Assembly: GCF_023091745.1 (NCBI RefSeq)
Contig: NC_068915.1
Span: forward strand, 35,518,001-35,582,000
Source of the DNA: Budorcas taxicolor
Lineage: Eukaryota > Chordata > Mammalia > Artiodactyla > Bovidae
Direction: 5' to 3'
Length of the DNA: 64,000 nucleotides
Shown here: piece by piece, positions 34,991 to 44,890 of the stretch
Numbering within the stretch: position 1 is the first letter of the stretch
Layout: each line of letters starts with the position of its first letter
Position numbers and translations under genes: made by a program
Notes under the pieces: generated by a model
The model's database searches: none
Seen by the model: only the letters and a program-made list of their open reading frames with translations
What the model was told of the DNA's origin: nothing

Positions 34991-35701
34991 AGCTGGGAAG
35001 TGGCATGCGCCATGTGGTGGATGACTCTTTGTATGATGTGAATTTGAACTCTACTTGGTAGCAATATGGACATATTGACCACTTTTCAACAGAGGTGTGG
35101 TGAAATCACATTTGATTTTAGAAAGAAAACTCTCATGACACATATGGAAATAAGAGATTAGAGATAGGTATTCCAATTAAGAAATTTAAGCACAAGTGTA
35201 GGTGAGAGGTCACTGAAGGTCTGAACCAGATTGCAAATGTGATAATAGAGAAAAAAGTTAACAATTTCGGTGTGAGAAGGGTGAGAGAAAGAGGGTGTGT
35301 GTGTGAAGAATGACTAAGTGTGGAATCGTTTCTTAGGAGTGAATGGAAATTTGAGTATTTGAGCTAATAAGGGCTAATACTTGCTTTTCGATGAATAAAA
35401 TGTTAGCGATTTATCATTTCAGCCAGGAACTTTAAAAAATATAAATCTTCACAACCTTTTTCATAGACTCAGTTTGAAAAAAGAGCCTAGCCTTTTCCCT
35501 TGCCTCTAAACTCCATTGCAAACCTAGGGCAGGAAATCAAGAGAGTTCTACTTCCTCCCAAAATTCTAGATGAAAGACTTATTTTCCTTTTCTCTAGTAT
35601 TGTGTATAAGTGTGGGTAGAACTTTTGCTTTGTATTTTAATAATTTTTACCATAACCATTTATCTTTGTAAATATTTAAGGTAAATAAATTATTTCCCTA
35701 A
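34991..35701. other. Unassigned stretch
   Basis: A block around 35195-35290 vaguely recalls old LINE sequence. No gene seen. Confidence 0.3.
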
Positions 35702-35713
35702 CCTGAAAAATTT

Positions 35714-35920
35714 GTTGTTCAGTCACTCACTCATGTCTGATTCTTTGTGACCCCATGGACTGTAGCCCACCAGGCTCCTCTGTCCATGAGCTTTGCCAGG
35801 CAAGAGTACTGGAGTGGGTTGCCATTTCCTTTTCCAGGGGAACGCCACAGGCCAGCAATCAAACCCACATCTCATGTACTGGCAGGTGGATTCTTGACCA
35901 CTGAGCCACCAGGGAAGCCC
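35714..35920 (-). mobile_element. Bov-tA SINE
   Basis: Reverse full copy starting with TTGTTGTTCAGTC (CAA-type tail). Perfect 12-base TSD CCTGAAAAATTT at 35702-35713 and 35921-35932. Confidence 0.97.
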
Positions 35921-35932
35921 CCTGAAAAATTT

Positions 35933-36600
35933 ACAACTGGATGCATTATTTTTCCATAAAAAATAGAAATGCTACAATAAATATTTTGGAAGTTAACTTA
36001 TTAAATAATTTTGAAATATTTATTATATACAGTATTTCAAGTCATTTGAAGTATAACATGATTATAAAAATACTTCAACTTTGTTGTCTATGTTTGTAAT
36101 GATGCTGTTCACATAATTTCACATTTTTATACAATTACTAGTAATATTTTCTCCAAACCTTGATAAGGTATACTTTTGTGCACACTAACCATGATACTGG
36201 AATCCACATTTACATCTGAAAAGCAATATTAGTTTAAAGAAATTGCTGGCATAGTTGTAAGAATATGCATGAGTTTTACCTTCAGGTAAAACGTTTTCTT
36301 GTGTTTTATGTGTAATCACATAAACAGAATTCACTTTCAGACCTTCAGAATGCCAGTAGAGGGATGGTCAGGAGACTCTGGGCTGATTATTGGAAATCTC
36401 ATAACCTTTCACTGGTGGATTGGTGAGTACTGTATAAGGAGACCATGAGTGACCATTCCACTGGCTGTCGCAATCAGAGGGTCAAAGGGACGTGGAACTC
36501 TGCATGACCCAGCAAAACATCAGTATCTGTGCTCTCCTGTGATGTTTTCTTGAAACTTTAAAAGAGAAGAAAACTTGGGAAGCACCATTTATTTATAGCT
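35933..36600. other. AT-rich stretch
   Basis: No element or gene recognised. Confidence 0.4.
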
Positions 36601-36611
36601 ATGGATCTTGA

Positions 36612-36781
36612 TTGAGGGCAGGAGGAGAAGGGGATGACAGAGGATGAGATGGTTGGATGGCATCACCGACTCAATGGACATGGGTTTGGGTAGACTCCTG
36701 ATGATGTACAGGGAGGCCTAGTGTGCTGCGGTTGATGGGGTCGCAAAGAGTCGGACATGACTGAGCGACTGAACTGAACTG
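36612..36781 (+). mobile_element. BovB 3' terminal fragment
   Basis: Only about 170 bases of forward BovB, ending in GACTGAACTGAACTG. Perfect 11-base TSD ATGGATCTTGA at 36601-36611 and 36782-36792, so this is a complete, extremely 5'-truncated insertion and not a remnant of a larger one. Confidence 0.95.
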
Positions 36782-37214
36782 ATGGATCTTGAAAAATAAA
36801 AACGTCAATGGTTAGAGTGCTAGTGATATGTCCTGGCAGGGGTGTCATGAGCCTTCTTTGCAGCAAGGCTGACTCTGTCTGAGGGAAGTGAAAGTCACAC
36901 TTGCTTCCCTTTTTTCTTCAGACTACACATTTTTCCCCTCCCTAGGTTAATATCTCTAGATGTGAAAGCTGAGAAAAGTTACCTGTCTTGTTTTTCTTTC
37001 TCTGTCACAACTTACCAGAAGTTACACTGGGGCAGTATATCTAATTTCCAGACTTTGGCCACTGTCTCTTCTTTTGGTGAATCAGCTTCCTTCATTTTGT
37101 TTCATTCCACAGTTTTGAGCTGACATTCAGTACTAGGTTCTATAACACTTACAGGTGTGTCTTACAGGTCTGTTTCCTAAAATTTGCTGTTTAACAAAAA
37201 GTCCATAAATGAGA

Positions 37215-37330
37215 ACTATGAGTTCATTTATTTAATCATCATTGACTGAACATCTTTACTTTGTCAGGGACTGTATTAAACTAGAGTTTCAGGATAAATA
37301 AAGGAAACCTCACACTTAAAGAAGTTTCTG
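37215..37330 (-). mobile_element. L2 LINE 3' end
   Basis: 'catcattgactgaacatc' and 'gtcagggactgtattaaact' fit the reverse L2 3' tail. Confidence 0.5.
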
Positions 37331-38152
37331 TGCTAAGTTCTGTAATAGAAGTAGGTTCAGGGACCTGGGAGCACAGAAAGAGGTTGTGCTGTGGGCCTCG
37401 TCTTAGCTTTGTCAGAGTCTTCCAAAGCAGAGTCTGATACACACTGGGGAATGCAAGTAGCTGACTTTGATGGTAATCCCAAGGAACGGGAAAGAGTGTG
37501 GCAGGTATGGAGAAAAAGCCAATGTAAAGGTATGCTTTTGGATGCAACGGAGACTTTCAGTCTCTGCAACCTCTTGAGAACCACATAGACAGCTTCCCTG
37601 AATTATCAGCCTGAAGGACAAGAAGAAGAAACATTTACCCATTAGCTCCTGTGCTCCATTGTTTGAGAGCTGCCACCAGAATATTAGCTCTGCAATTCTG
37701 CCAGGGTTCCATCTTATCTCTGGTGCTGGAGGAAACCCTAGGCAGAAAGTAAGAAGGCACAGCATACTTAAGGCAAGTGCTGGCACAAAAGCAATCAAAG
37801 CCCACAAGAAATTGTGCATCCAGCAGCAGCTGACATCAGAAGATTGGGAAGGGACTATGAGGGGTGGCATTTTTGACGTTCCTTTTGTTCTGAACCACAG
37901 TTCCCCCTGTATACAGGTTAGTAAAGGCATACTGGATCAATGGATTAACGTGCAAAAACATGGCCAGCAAAGAGCACAAATTAAATTCAGGAAAAGGCAA
38001 GACGTGTTATGTCTTTACGGACTGTGAGTCAGTCAGAACAGGGAGGCATGTGGAATAGAGGCAGGAATTGGGATGAGAAAGTTAGGTGGGGCTAAGTCTC
38101 TGGCTAGAGAGAGTGGACTTTATTCTACAGATGATGAGAAGCTCCTGGAGGA
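37331..38152. other. Unassigned island with overlapping opposite frames
   Basis: A moderately GC-rich block. The longest frames are 122 residues forward (37659-38027) and 172 residues reverse (37412-37930). They overlap on opposite strands, have no recognisable domain and show no promoter or polyadenylation context, so I do not call a gene. The last 100 bases may be an old LINE piece that is cut by the L1 at 38153. Confidence 0.3.
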
Positions 38153-38248
38153 TTTTTATTTTTAATATAAATTTATTTATTTTAATTGGAGGTTAATTAC
38201 TTTACAATATTGTATTGGTTTTGCCATACATCAACATGAATCCGCCAC
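38153..38248 (-). mobile_element. L1 3' UTR, left part (split by BovB)
   Basis: The T-rich tail followed by 'ttaattggaggttaattac' and 'gccatacatcaacatgaatc' is the reverse L1 3' UTR. It is collinear with 40881-41012. Its 3' UTR differs from the copies at 4446 and 28063 ('cccatcctgaacccccctcc' type). Confidence 0.85.
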
Positions 38249-38309
38249 TGTAGCCATCATGGTCAACAAAAGAGTCCGAAATGCAGGACTTGGATGCGAT
38301 CTCTAAAAC

Positions 38310-39071
38310 GACAGAATGATCTCTGTTTGTTTCCAAGGCAAACCATCCAACATCACGGTAATCCAAGTCTATGCCCCAACCAGTAACGCTGAAGAAGCTG
38401 AAGTTGAACAGTTCTATGAAGACCTATAGGACCTTTTAGAATTAACACCCAAAAAAAGATGTCCTTTTCATTATAGGGGACTGGAATGCAAAAGTAGGAA
38501 GTCAAGAAACACCTGGAGTAACAAGCAAATTTGGCCTTGGAATGCGGAATGAAGCAGGGCAAAGACTAATAAAGTTTTGCCAAGAAAATGTACTGGTCAT
38601 AGCAAACACCCTATTCCAACAACACAAGAGAAGACTCTACACATGGACATCACCAGATGGTCAACACAAATCAGACTGATTATATTCTTTGCAGCCAAAG
38701 ATGGAAGAGCTCTATACAGTCAACAAAAACAAGACCAAGAGCTGACTGTGGCTCAGAACATGAACTCCTTATTACCAAATTCAGACTTAAATTGAAGAAA
38801 GTAGGGAAAACCACTAGACCATTCAGGTATGACCTAAATCAAATCCCTTATGATTATACAGTGGAAGTGAGAAATAGATTTAAGGGCCTAGATCTGATCG
38901 ATAGAGTGCCTGAAGAACTATGGAATGAGGTTCGTGACATTGTACAGAAGACAGGGATCAAGACCATCCCCATGGAAAAGAAATGCAAAAAAGCAAAATC
39001 GCTGTCTGGAGAGGCCTTACAAATAGCTGTGAAAAAAAGAAGTGAAAAACAAAGGAGAAAAGGAAAGATAT
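38310..39071 (+). pseudogene. BovB endonuclease and linker remnant
   Basis: Endonuclease (APE-type) sequence with IQVYAPTSNAEEAEVEQFYE-like residues from about 38360 and GDWNAKVGSQETPG near 38480-38520. The W-T-S-P-D-G-Q-H block follows near 38640-38670. It is broken by a TAG near 38428, by a frameshift in an A7 run near 38451-38457, and again near 38675-38760. The linker (FKGLDLIDRVPEELW) is open in 38657-39073. The family nicks target DNA with this domain. This copy is inactive. Confidence 0.9.
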
Positions 39072-39163
39072 AGCATCTGAATGCAGAATTCCAAAAAATA
39101 GCAAGAAGAGATAAGAAAGTCTTCTTCAGCGATCAATGCAAAGAAATAGAGGAAAACAACAGA

Positions 39164-40357
39164 ATGGGAAAGACTAGAGATCTCTTCAAGAAAATTAGAG
39201 ATACCAAGGGGACATTTCATGCAAAGATGGGCTCGATAAAGGACAGAAATGGTATGGACCTAACAGAAGCAGAAGATATTAAGAAGAGGTGGCAAGAATA
39301 CACAGAAGAACTGTACAAAAAAGATCTTCATGACCCGGATAATCACAATGGTGTGATCACTCATCTAGAGCCAGACATCCTGGAATGTGAAGTCAAGTGG
39401 GACTTAGAAAGCATAACTACGAGCAAAGCTAGTGGAGGTGATGGAATTCCAGTGGAGCTATTTCAAATCCTGAAAGATGATGCTGTGAAAGTGCTGCACT
39501 CAATATGCCAGCAAATTTGGAAAAGTCAGCAGTGGCCACAGGACTGGAAAATGTCAGTTTTCATTCCAATCCCAAAGAAAGGCAATGCCAAAGAATGCTC
39601 AAACTACCGCACAATTGCACTCATCTCACATGCTAGTAAAGTAATGCTCAAAATTCTCCAAGCCAGGCTTCAGCAATACATGAAGCGTGAACTTCCTGAT
39701 GTTCAAGCTGGTTTTAGAAAAGGCAGAGGAACCAGAGATCAAATTGCCAACATCTGCTGGATCATGGAAAAAGCAAGAGAGTTCCAGAAAAACATCTATT
39801 TCTGCTTTCTTGACTATGCCAAAGCCTTTGACTGTGTGGATCACAATAAACTGTGGACAACTCTGAGAGAGATGGGAATACCAGACGACCTGACCTGCCT
39901 CTTGAGAAATCTGTATGCAGGTCAGGAAGCAACAGTTAGAACTAGACATGGAACAACAGATTGGTTCCAAATAGGAAAAGGAGTACGTCAAGGCTATATA
40001 TTGTCACCCTGCTTATTTAACTTATATGCAGAGTACATCATGAGAAACGCTGGACTGGAAGAAACACAAGCTGGACTCAAGATTGCCGGGAGAAATATCA
40101 ATATCCTCAGATATGCAGATGACACCACCCTTATGGCAGAAAGTGAAGAGGAACTAAAAAGCCTCTTGATGAAAGTGAAAGAGGAGAGTGAAAAAGTTGG
40201 CTTAAAGCTCAACGTTCAGAAAACGAAGATCATGGCCTCCAGTCCCGTCACTTCATGGAAAATAGATGAGGAAACAGTGGAAATAGTGTCAGACTTTATT
40301 TTTTTGGGCTCCAAAATCACCGCAGATGGTGACTGCAGCCATGAAATTAAAAGATGA
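39164..40357 (+). pseudogene. BovB reverse transcriptase, 397-residue open frame
   Basis: The best-preserved BovB RT in the window. The motif with DYAKAFDCVDH starts at residue 217. GVRQG lies at 273-277; the next residue is Tyr where the copy at 6587-7603 has Cys. The catalytic YADD lies at 317-320. All three catalytic Asp positions (217, 318 and 319 by motif) are present. The frame stops at 40357 within the post-palm region. The C-terminus (GCESWTVKKAECRR…WCWRR) continues in a different frame at 40379-40696. The upstream endonuclease is broken, so no full-length protein can be made. The Met at 39164 is simply the first in the open stretch. Confidence 0.93.
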
Positions 40358-40880
40358 TGACTCCTTGGAAGAAAAGTTATGACCAACCTAGATAGCATAT
40401 TTAAAAGCAGAGACATTACTTTATTGACTAAGGTCCGTCTAGTCAAGGCTATGGTTTTTCCTGTAGTCATGTATGGATGTGAGAGTTGGACTGTGAAGAA
40501 GGCTGAGTGCCGAAGAATTGATGCTTTTGAACTGTGGTGTTGGAGAAGACTCTTGAGAGTCCCTTGGACTGCAAGGAGATCCAACCAGTCCATTCTGAAG
40601 GAGATCAGCCCTGGGATTTCTTTGGAAGAAATGATGCTAAAGCTGAAACTCTTGGCTACCTCATGCAAAGTGTTGACTCATTGGAAAAGACTGTGATGCT
40701 GGGAGGGATTGGGGGCAGGAGGAGAAGGGGACAACCGAGGATAAGATGGCTGGATGGCATCACTGACTGGATGGGCGTGAGTCTGAGTGAACTCCAGGAG
40801 TTGGTCATGGCCAGGGAGGCCTGTCATGCTGCGATTCATGGGGTTGCAAAGAGTTGGACACAACTGAGCAACTGAACTGA

Positions 40881-41012
40881 TACACGTGTTCCCCATCCTG
40901 AACCCCCCTCCCTCCTCCCTCCCCGTACCATCCCTCTGGGTCATCTCAGTGTACCAGCCCCAAGCATCCAGTATCATGCATCGAACCTGGACTGGCGACT
41001 CATTTCATATAA
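40881..41012 (-). mobile_element. L1 3' UTR, right part
   Basis: Continuation of the L1 started at 38153 ('ctggactggcgactcatttc' near 40988-41007). It is 5'-truncated within the 3' UTR. Confidence 0.85.
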
Positions 41013-41107
41013 GATTAGTGTTTTAGAATGACTTCTCACCAATGTTGAGGTCTGACTTAAAGGCAGCAAAACTAATGTCAGGAAGGCCATTTTGATGAAT
41101 AACGATT

Positions 41108-41677
41108 TTGTTGTTGCTCAGTCAGTAAATGGTGTCCAGTTCTTTGTGATTCAAAGGACTAAAAGATGCCAAGCTTCCCTGTCTGCTATCTCCCAGAGTT
41201 TGCTGAAAGTCACGTCCATAGAGTCAGTGATGCCATCCAATCATCTCATCCTCTGTCACCCCCTTCTCCTCCTGCCCGCAATCTTTCCCAGCATTAGGGT
41301 CCTTTCCAATGAGTTGGCTCTTCACATCAGGTAGCCAAACTATTGGGGCTTCAGCTTCAGCATCAGTCTTTCCAATGAATATTCAGGATTGGTTTCCTTC
41401 AGAATGGACTGGTTGGATCTCCTTGCAGTCCAAGGGACTCTCAAGAGTCTTCTCCAACACCACAGTTCAAAAGCATCAGTTCTTTGGCACTCAGCCCTCT
41501 TTATGGTCCAACCCTCACATCCATACATGACTGCTGAAAAAATCAGAGCTTTAACTATGTGGACCTTTGTCAGCAAAGTAATGTCTCTGTTTTTTAATAT
41601 GCTGTCTAGGTTTGTCAAAGCTTTTCTTCCAAGGAGCAAGCATCTTTTAATTTTACAGCAATTTTAATTGCCATTAA
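41108..41677 (-). mobile_element. BovB LINE, 3' part, (CAA)-tail type
   Basis: Reverse BovB starting with TTGTTGTTGCTCAGTC. It faces the forward BovB that ends at 40880. It continues after a BOV-A2 at 41977-42013 and after a nested BovB at 42250-42300. Confidence 0.92.
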
Positions 41678-41976
41678 GGCAATGGCACCCACTCCAGTGC
41701 TCTTGCCTGGAAAATCCCATGGACAGAGGAACCTGGTGGGCTCCAGTCCATGGGGTCGCGAAGAGTCAGACATGACTGAGCGACTTCCCTTTCACTTTTC
41801 ACTTTCATGCTTGGAGAAGGAAATGGCAACCTACTCCAGTGTTCTTGCCTGGAGAATCCCAGGGATGGCGGAGCCTGGTGGGCTGCTGTCTGTGGGGCTG
41901 CAGTCTGTGGGGCTGCACAGAGTTGGACACGACTGAAGCGACTTAGCAGCAGCAGCAGCAGCAGGAGCAGCAGCAG
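41678..41976 (+). mobile_element. BOV-A2 SINE with internal duplication and CAG-rich tail
   Basis: Forward dimer inserted in BovB. The second unit carries a 15-base tandem duplication GTCTGTGGGGCTGCA (41888-41902, 41903-41917). The 3' tail is a (GCA)n run with one GGA interruption (41946-41976). Confidence 0.95.
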
Positions 41977-42013
41977 TTGTTGTCTGCAGTAATTTTGCAA
42001 CCCAAGAAAATAA
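41977..42013 (-). mobile_element. BovB LINE, small middle piece
   Basis: 'gtctgcagtaattttgcaac' followed by 'ccaagaaaataa' is the BovB segment that normally follows the part ending near 41660. It sits between the SINE and a nested BovB. Confidence 0.8.
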
Positions 42014-42239
42014 TTGTTGTTGTCCAATTGCACAGTTGTGTCCGAATATTTGGACCCATGGACTGCAGCACGCCAGGGTTCCCTGTCCTTACCATCTCCT
42101 GGAGCTTGCTCAAACTCATGTCCGTTGAGTTGATGCCATCCAACCATCTCGTCCTCTGTTGTTCCCTTCTCCTCCTGCCTTCAATCTTTCCCAGCATCAG
42201 GGTCTTTTCTAATGAGTCAGCTCTTTGCTTCAGGTGGCC
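42014..42239 (-). mobile_element. BovB fragment nested in BovB
   Basis: Reverse BovB 3' end with TTGTTGTTGTCC start. Perfect TSD AAGAAAATAA at 42004-42013 and 42240-42249 inside the host BovB, which resumes with 'catctaacac…tttccccatctatttgcc'. Confidence 0.93.
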
Positions 42240-42249
42240 AAGAAAATAA

Positions 42250-42300
42250 CATCTAACACTTTTTGCACTTTCCCCATCTATTTGCCATGATGTAATTGTG
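42250..42300 (-). mobile_element. BovB LINE, last piece of the host copy
   Basis: 'ccccatctatttgccatgat' is the BovB 3' RT-proximal block. The element ends about 42300. Confidence 0.75.
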
Positions 42301-43994
42301 AGAAAAATGTCATCTTCAACCAATGTATGATGCTTATGATGTGTAATCAAGAGAATTTAACAGATTTGATATGAAAAAAGAGGGAGAAAAAAATAAGTCA
42401 TTTATTGTTTATTCTTTTTTTTTTTTTTGCTCAGCCCCTCCATCTGCATGTGGATGAACTTTTTAAACACTTATAATCAAAAAATTCAGTGTGCTCCCCA
42501 AACTTGTCTCTTAGATGAAACAAATAAACCTTTATATATTTGAAAGTATGTAAACAAGTATAAATGTTGGGAGTGATTTTTAAAAGCATTAGGCAAATTT
42601 CTTTGGGAGGGAAAGACTTGATTCAGTTCTTTGCTGGCAGTGTTCTTTGTGAATTTTGTCCATGATCTCTATATCTAGACTCAAATGTTGCTAGTTGGAA
42701 ATGTTTCTCTTTCAAATTAGTGTTACTTTTATTACATGCTTTACTATTTACTTTTCTGCAATCAGAAATCAGTGATTAATCCAATAATTCTTTCTGACAA
42801 TTTTTTAAAAAAACGTTTGAAACATGCTATCTTCAGTCCCAGTGTGTAGTGGCACAAAGGAGAAAATGCGATCAAATTTATGGAAATAATCTCTGATTTA
42901 TCCACCTATAAATTCAGTGGTAGCTCAGGAGAAGCACAACTGTTGATGTGTCTTGGAATCAAAGTTCCCTAAATGAATACAGAGGAAGAGTTCTAGCTGA
43001 AGTGTAGTTGAAGCTGCAGTCAGCTCTTCAACACGAAGGCCATCCTAGTAAAAAATTTCTCAGTTTTCATTGCCTCAGTCTAAAAATTGGTCTTTTCTGT
43101 CATGGATGAAAGCAAAGTAACTGAAAAGGATCTGTTTCAGTTTTCAAATATCTTGAAAATATATTGAAGTGAAGCCACTTTCCCTTTAATAGGGGACAGT
43201 TTGCTGGTTGGTTGCTCTAGGCAGATGAGAGTTATGCCCTTTCTCTGCTTAGTCTCAGCATCTCATCTATCTGTGTGGACACAAGTGATTTAGGATTGGG
43301 AGCTGATGTGGAACCAAAGAAATAATCATTAGTGGAACCTTGTGTGTGAATGTGTGTGTGTTTGTCTTAGCAGAATGTAAGAGAGAGGAAACACAGGCAG
43401 ACTTCTGTCTCCAGTGATTAGTCTTTGATGAAATCTTGGAACATTTATAATTTGGAGGATAAATAAATCCCTAACCACTTTATGTAGAATACTAGTTACT
43501 TGGAGATATGACAAAAACATAAATGTATACTATATACTAATTAAAAACAAAAAATAATTGCCTAAAGAATTCTAAAAGAAGGTGGCCCAGTGATTTTTTT
43601 AGTTAGTATAATAGTTCTAATCATGGAGTCCATTGAAGAGAAAGGAATACAGAGAAATGGTGAGATGATAGCCTTTTAATCTGTGTCACAGTAGAGTCTT
43701 TTCTATACTTATGGGAAAGACTTGGAATTAAGGAAATATAACAAGATATAAATAATCTTCTGATAGGTAAGAACTATAGTAATTAGCGTCAGATGCAAAC
43801 AAGTACCATTATTGAGTATTATTGAAATACTAGGATTAGTTTGTATGTCTTATTGGTAGTACTGGTACATTTTAGTATTTAATTCATATTTATTCATCTT
43901 ATTTCTAACTAAATTCCTGAATGAAAGGAAGGCATAATATTGAGGAAAAATATTATTTACAAAACAAACTTTGTCTTCCCTTTAAGAATGATAG
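42301..43994. other. Mostly single-copy stretch
   Basis: Holds a T14 run near 42415-42428 and a short TG-rich run near 43343-43362. I recognise no gene or interspersed repeat. Confidence 0.4.
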
Positions 43995-44001
43995 GTTAAT
44001 G

Positions 44002-44142
44002 CTTAGTTCAATTCAGTCGCTCAGTTGTGTCCGACTCTTTGCGACCCCATGGACTGCAGCACACCTGTGATCACCAACTCCCGGAGCCTACTCAACCTCA
44101 TGTCCACTGTGTCAGTGATGCCGTCCAACCATCTCATCCTCT
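44002..44142 (-). mobile_element. BovB 3' end fragment
   Basis: Reverse, about 140 bases, beginning TTAGTTCAATTCAGTCGCTC-like. Flanked by GTTAATG at 43995-44001 and 44143-44149. It adjoins the start of an MLT1 LTR. Confidence 0.9.
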
Positions 44143-44149
44143 GTTAATG

Positions 44150-44346
44150 TTGGTATTGTGGGCAGGCTAATGTTTCCTCCTTCACTTCCCCACGCCCTAA
44201 AGTTGTCCATGTCCTGATCCTTAGAACCTGTAACAGTATTATGTCAATAAAAAGGGAAATAAGGTTGCAGATGGAATTAGCTTTGTTAGTCAGCTGACCT
44301 GGCGATGGGGAAGGCACCAGGTTTATCCAGATGGGGCCAGTTTAAT
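44150..44346 (+). mobile_element. MLT1 (MaLR) LTR, left part
   Basis: 'tgtccatgtcctgatcctta', 'aataaggttgcagatggaat' and 'ttatccagatggggcca' follow the first half of an MLT1 LTR. The right half is at 44548-44890. Confidence 0.75.
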
Positions 44347-44538
44347 AGACTGCATGTGTGCTTTCGTGTCTGACTCTCTCTGACCCTGCCAGGCTCCTCT
44401 GTCATGAAAGCCTCTAGGCAAGATTACTGGAGTGGGTTGCCATTTCCTCCTCCAGGGGATCATCCCCACCCAGTGATTGAACCTGAAGTCTTCTGTGTCT
44501 CCTGCAGTGGCTGGTGGATTCTTTACCACTGAGCCACA
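44347..44538 (-). mobile_element. Bov-tA SINE inside MLT1
   Basis: Reverse Bov-A unit plus tRNA-head complement ('ttctttaccactgagccaca'). TSD CAGTTTAAT at 44338-44346 and 44539-44547 in the LTR. Confidence 0.93.
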
Positions 44539-44547
44539 CAGTTTAAT

Positions 44548-44890
44548 CATTCGGATTCTTGAAAATGAGAGAGGATGCAGAAGAGTCAGTGTTAGAGCGA
44601 TGATGCTTGAGAAAGGCTTGAAAAGCCATTTCTGGTTTTGCAAGAAAAGCCATATGCCAAAAGAAGTACATGCCAAGAGGAATGTGGGCACTCAGGAAGC
44701 TGAAACATACAGGAAATGGTTTCTGCTCTAGAACCTCTATAAGCACAGTCCTACTGACACCTCCACATTAACCCAGGGAGAGCCATTCCAGACTTCTGAC
44801 ATTTAGAACTGTAAGATATACCTTTCTATTGTCTTCGTCACTTCATATTTGATATTTTGTTGTAGCAGCAATGGAAAACTATAATTAACT
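44548..44890 (+). mobile_element. MLT1 (MaLR) LTR, right part
   Basis: 'gagagccattccagacttct' followed by 'gaactgtaagatata' and 'gtagcagcaatggaaaacta' is the typical MLT1 3' end. No internal retroviral-like coding sequence is present. Confidence 0.8.

Larger units (their letters stand above)
38249..40880 (+). mobile_element. BovB LINE, longest copy
   Basis: Forward BovB of about 2.6 kb covering most of the endonuclease, the linker, the RT and the 3' UTR ending in CAACTGAGCAACTGAACTGA. It lies inside an L1 3' UTR, whose sequence resumes at once with 'tacacgtgttccccatcctg'. I see no clear TSD, only a possible ACTGTA/ACTGATA. Confidence 0.95.

Noticed and set aside
37412..37930. A 172-residue reverse frame as a gene
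   Set aside because: No domain, signal or exon structure, and a competing frame on the other strand. It is listed only as an unassigned island.
39164..40357. Reverse transcriptase as a retron, group II intron or defence RT
   Set aside because: Motifs and collinear endonuclease, linker and 3' tail identify BovB. The genomic context is mammalian.
41946..41976. A CAG repeat as a coding poly-Gln tract
   Set aside because: It is the normal (AGC)n tail of a BOV-A2 SINE.
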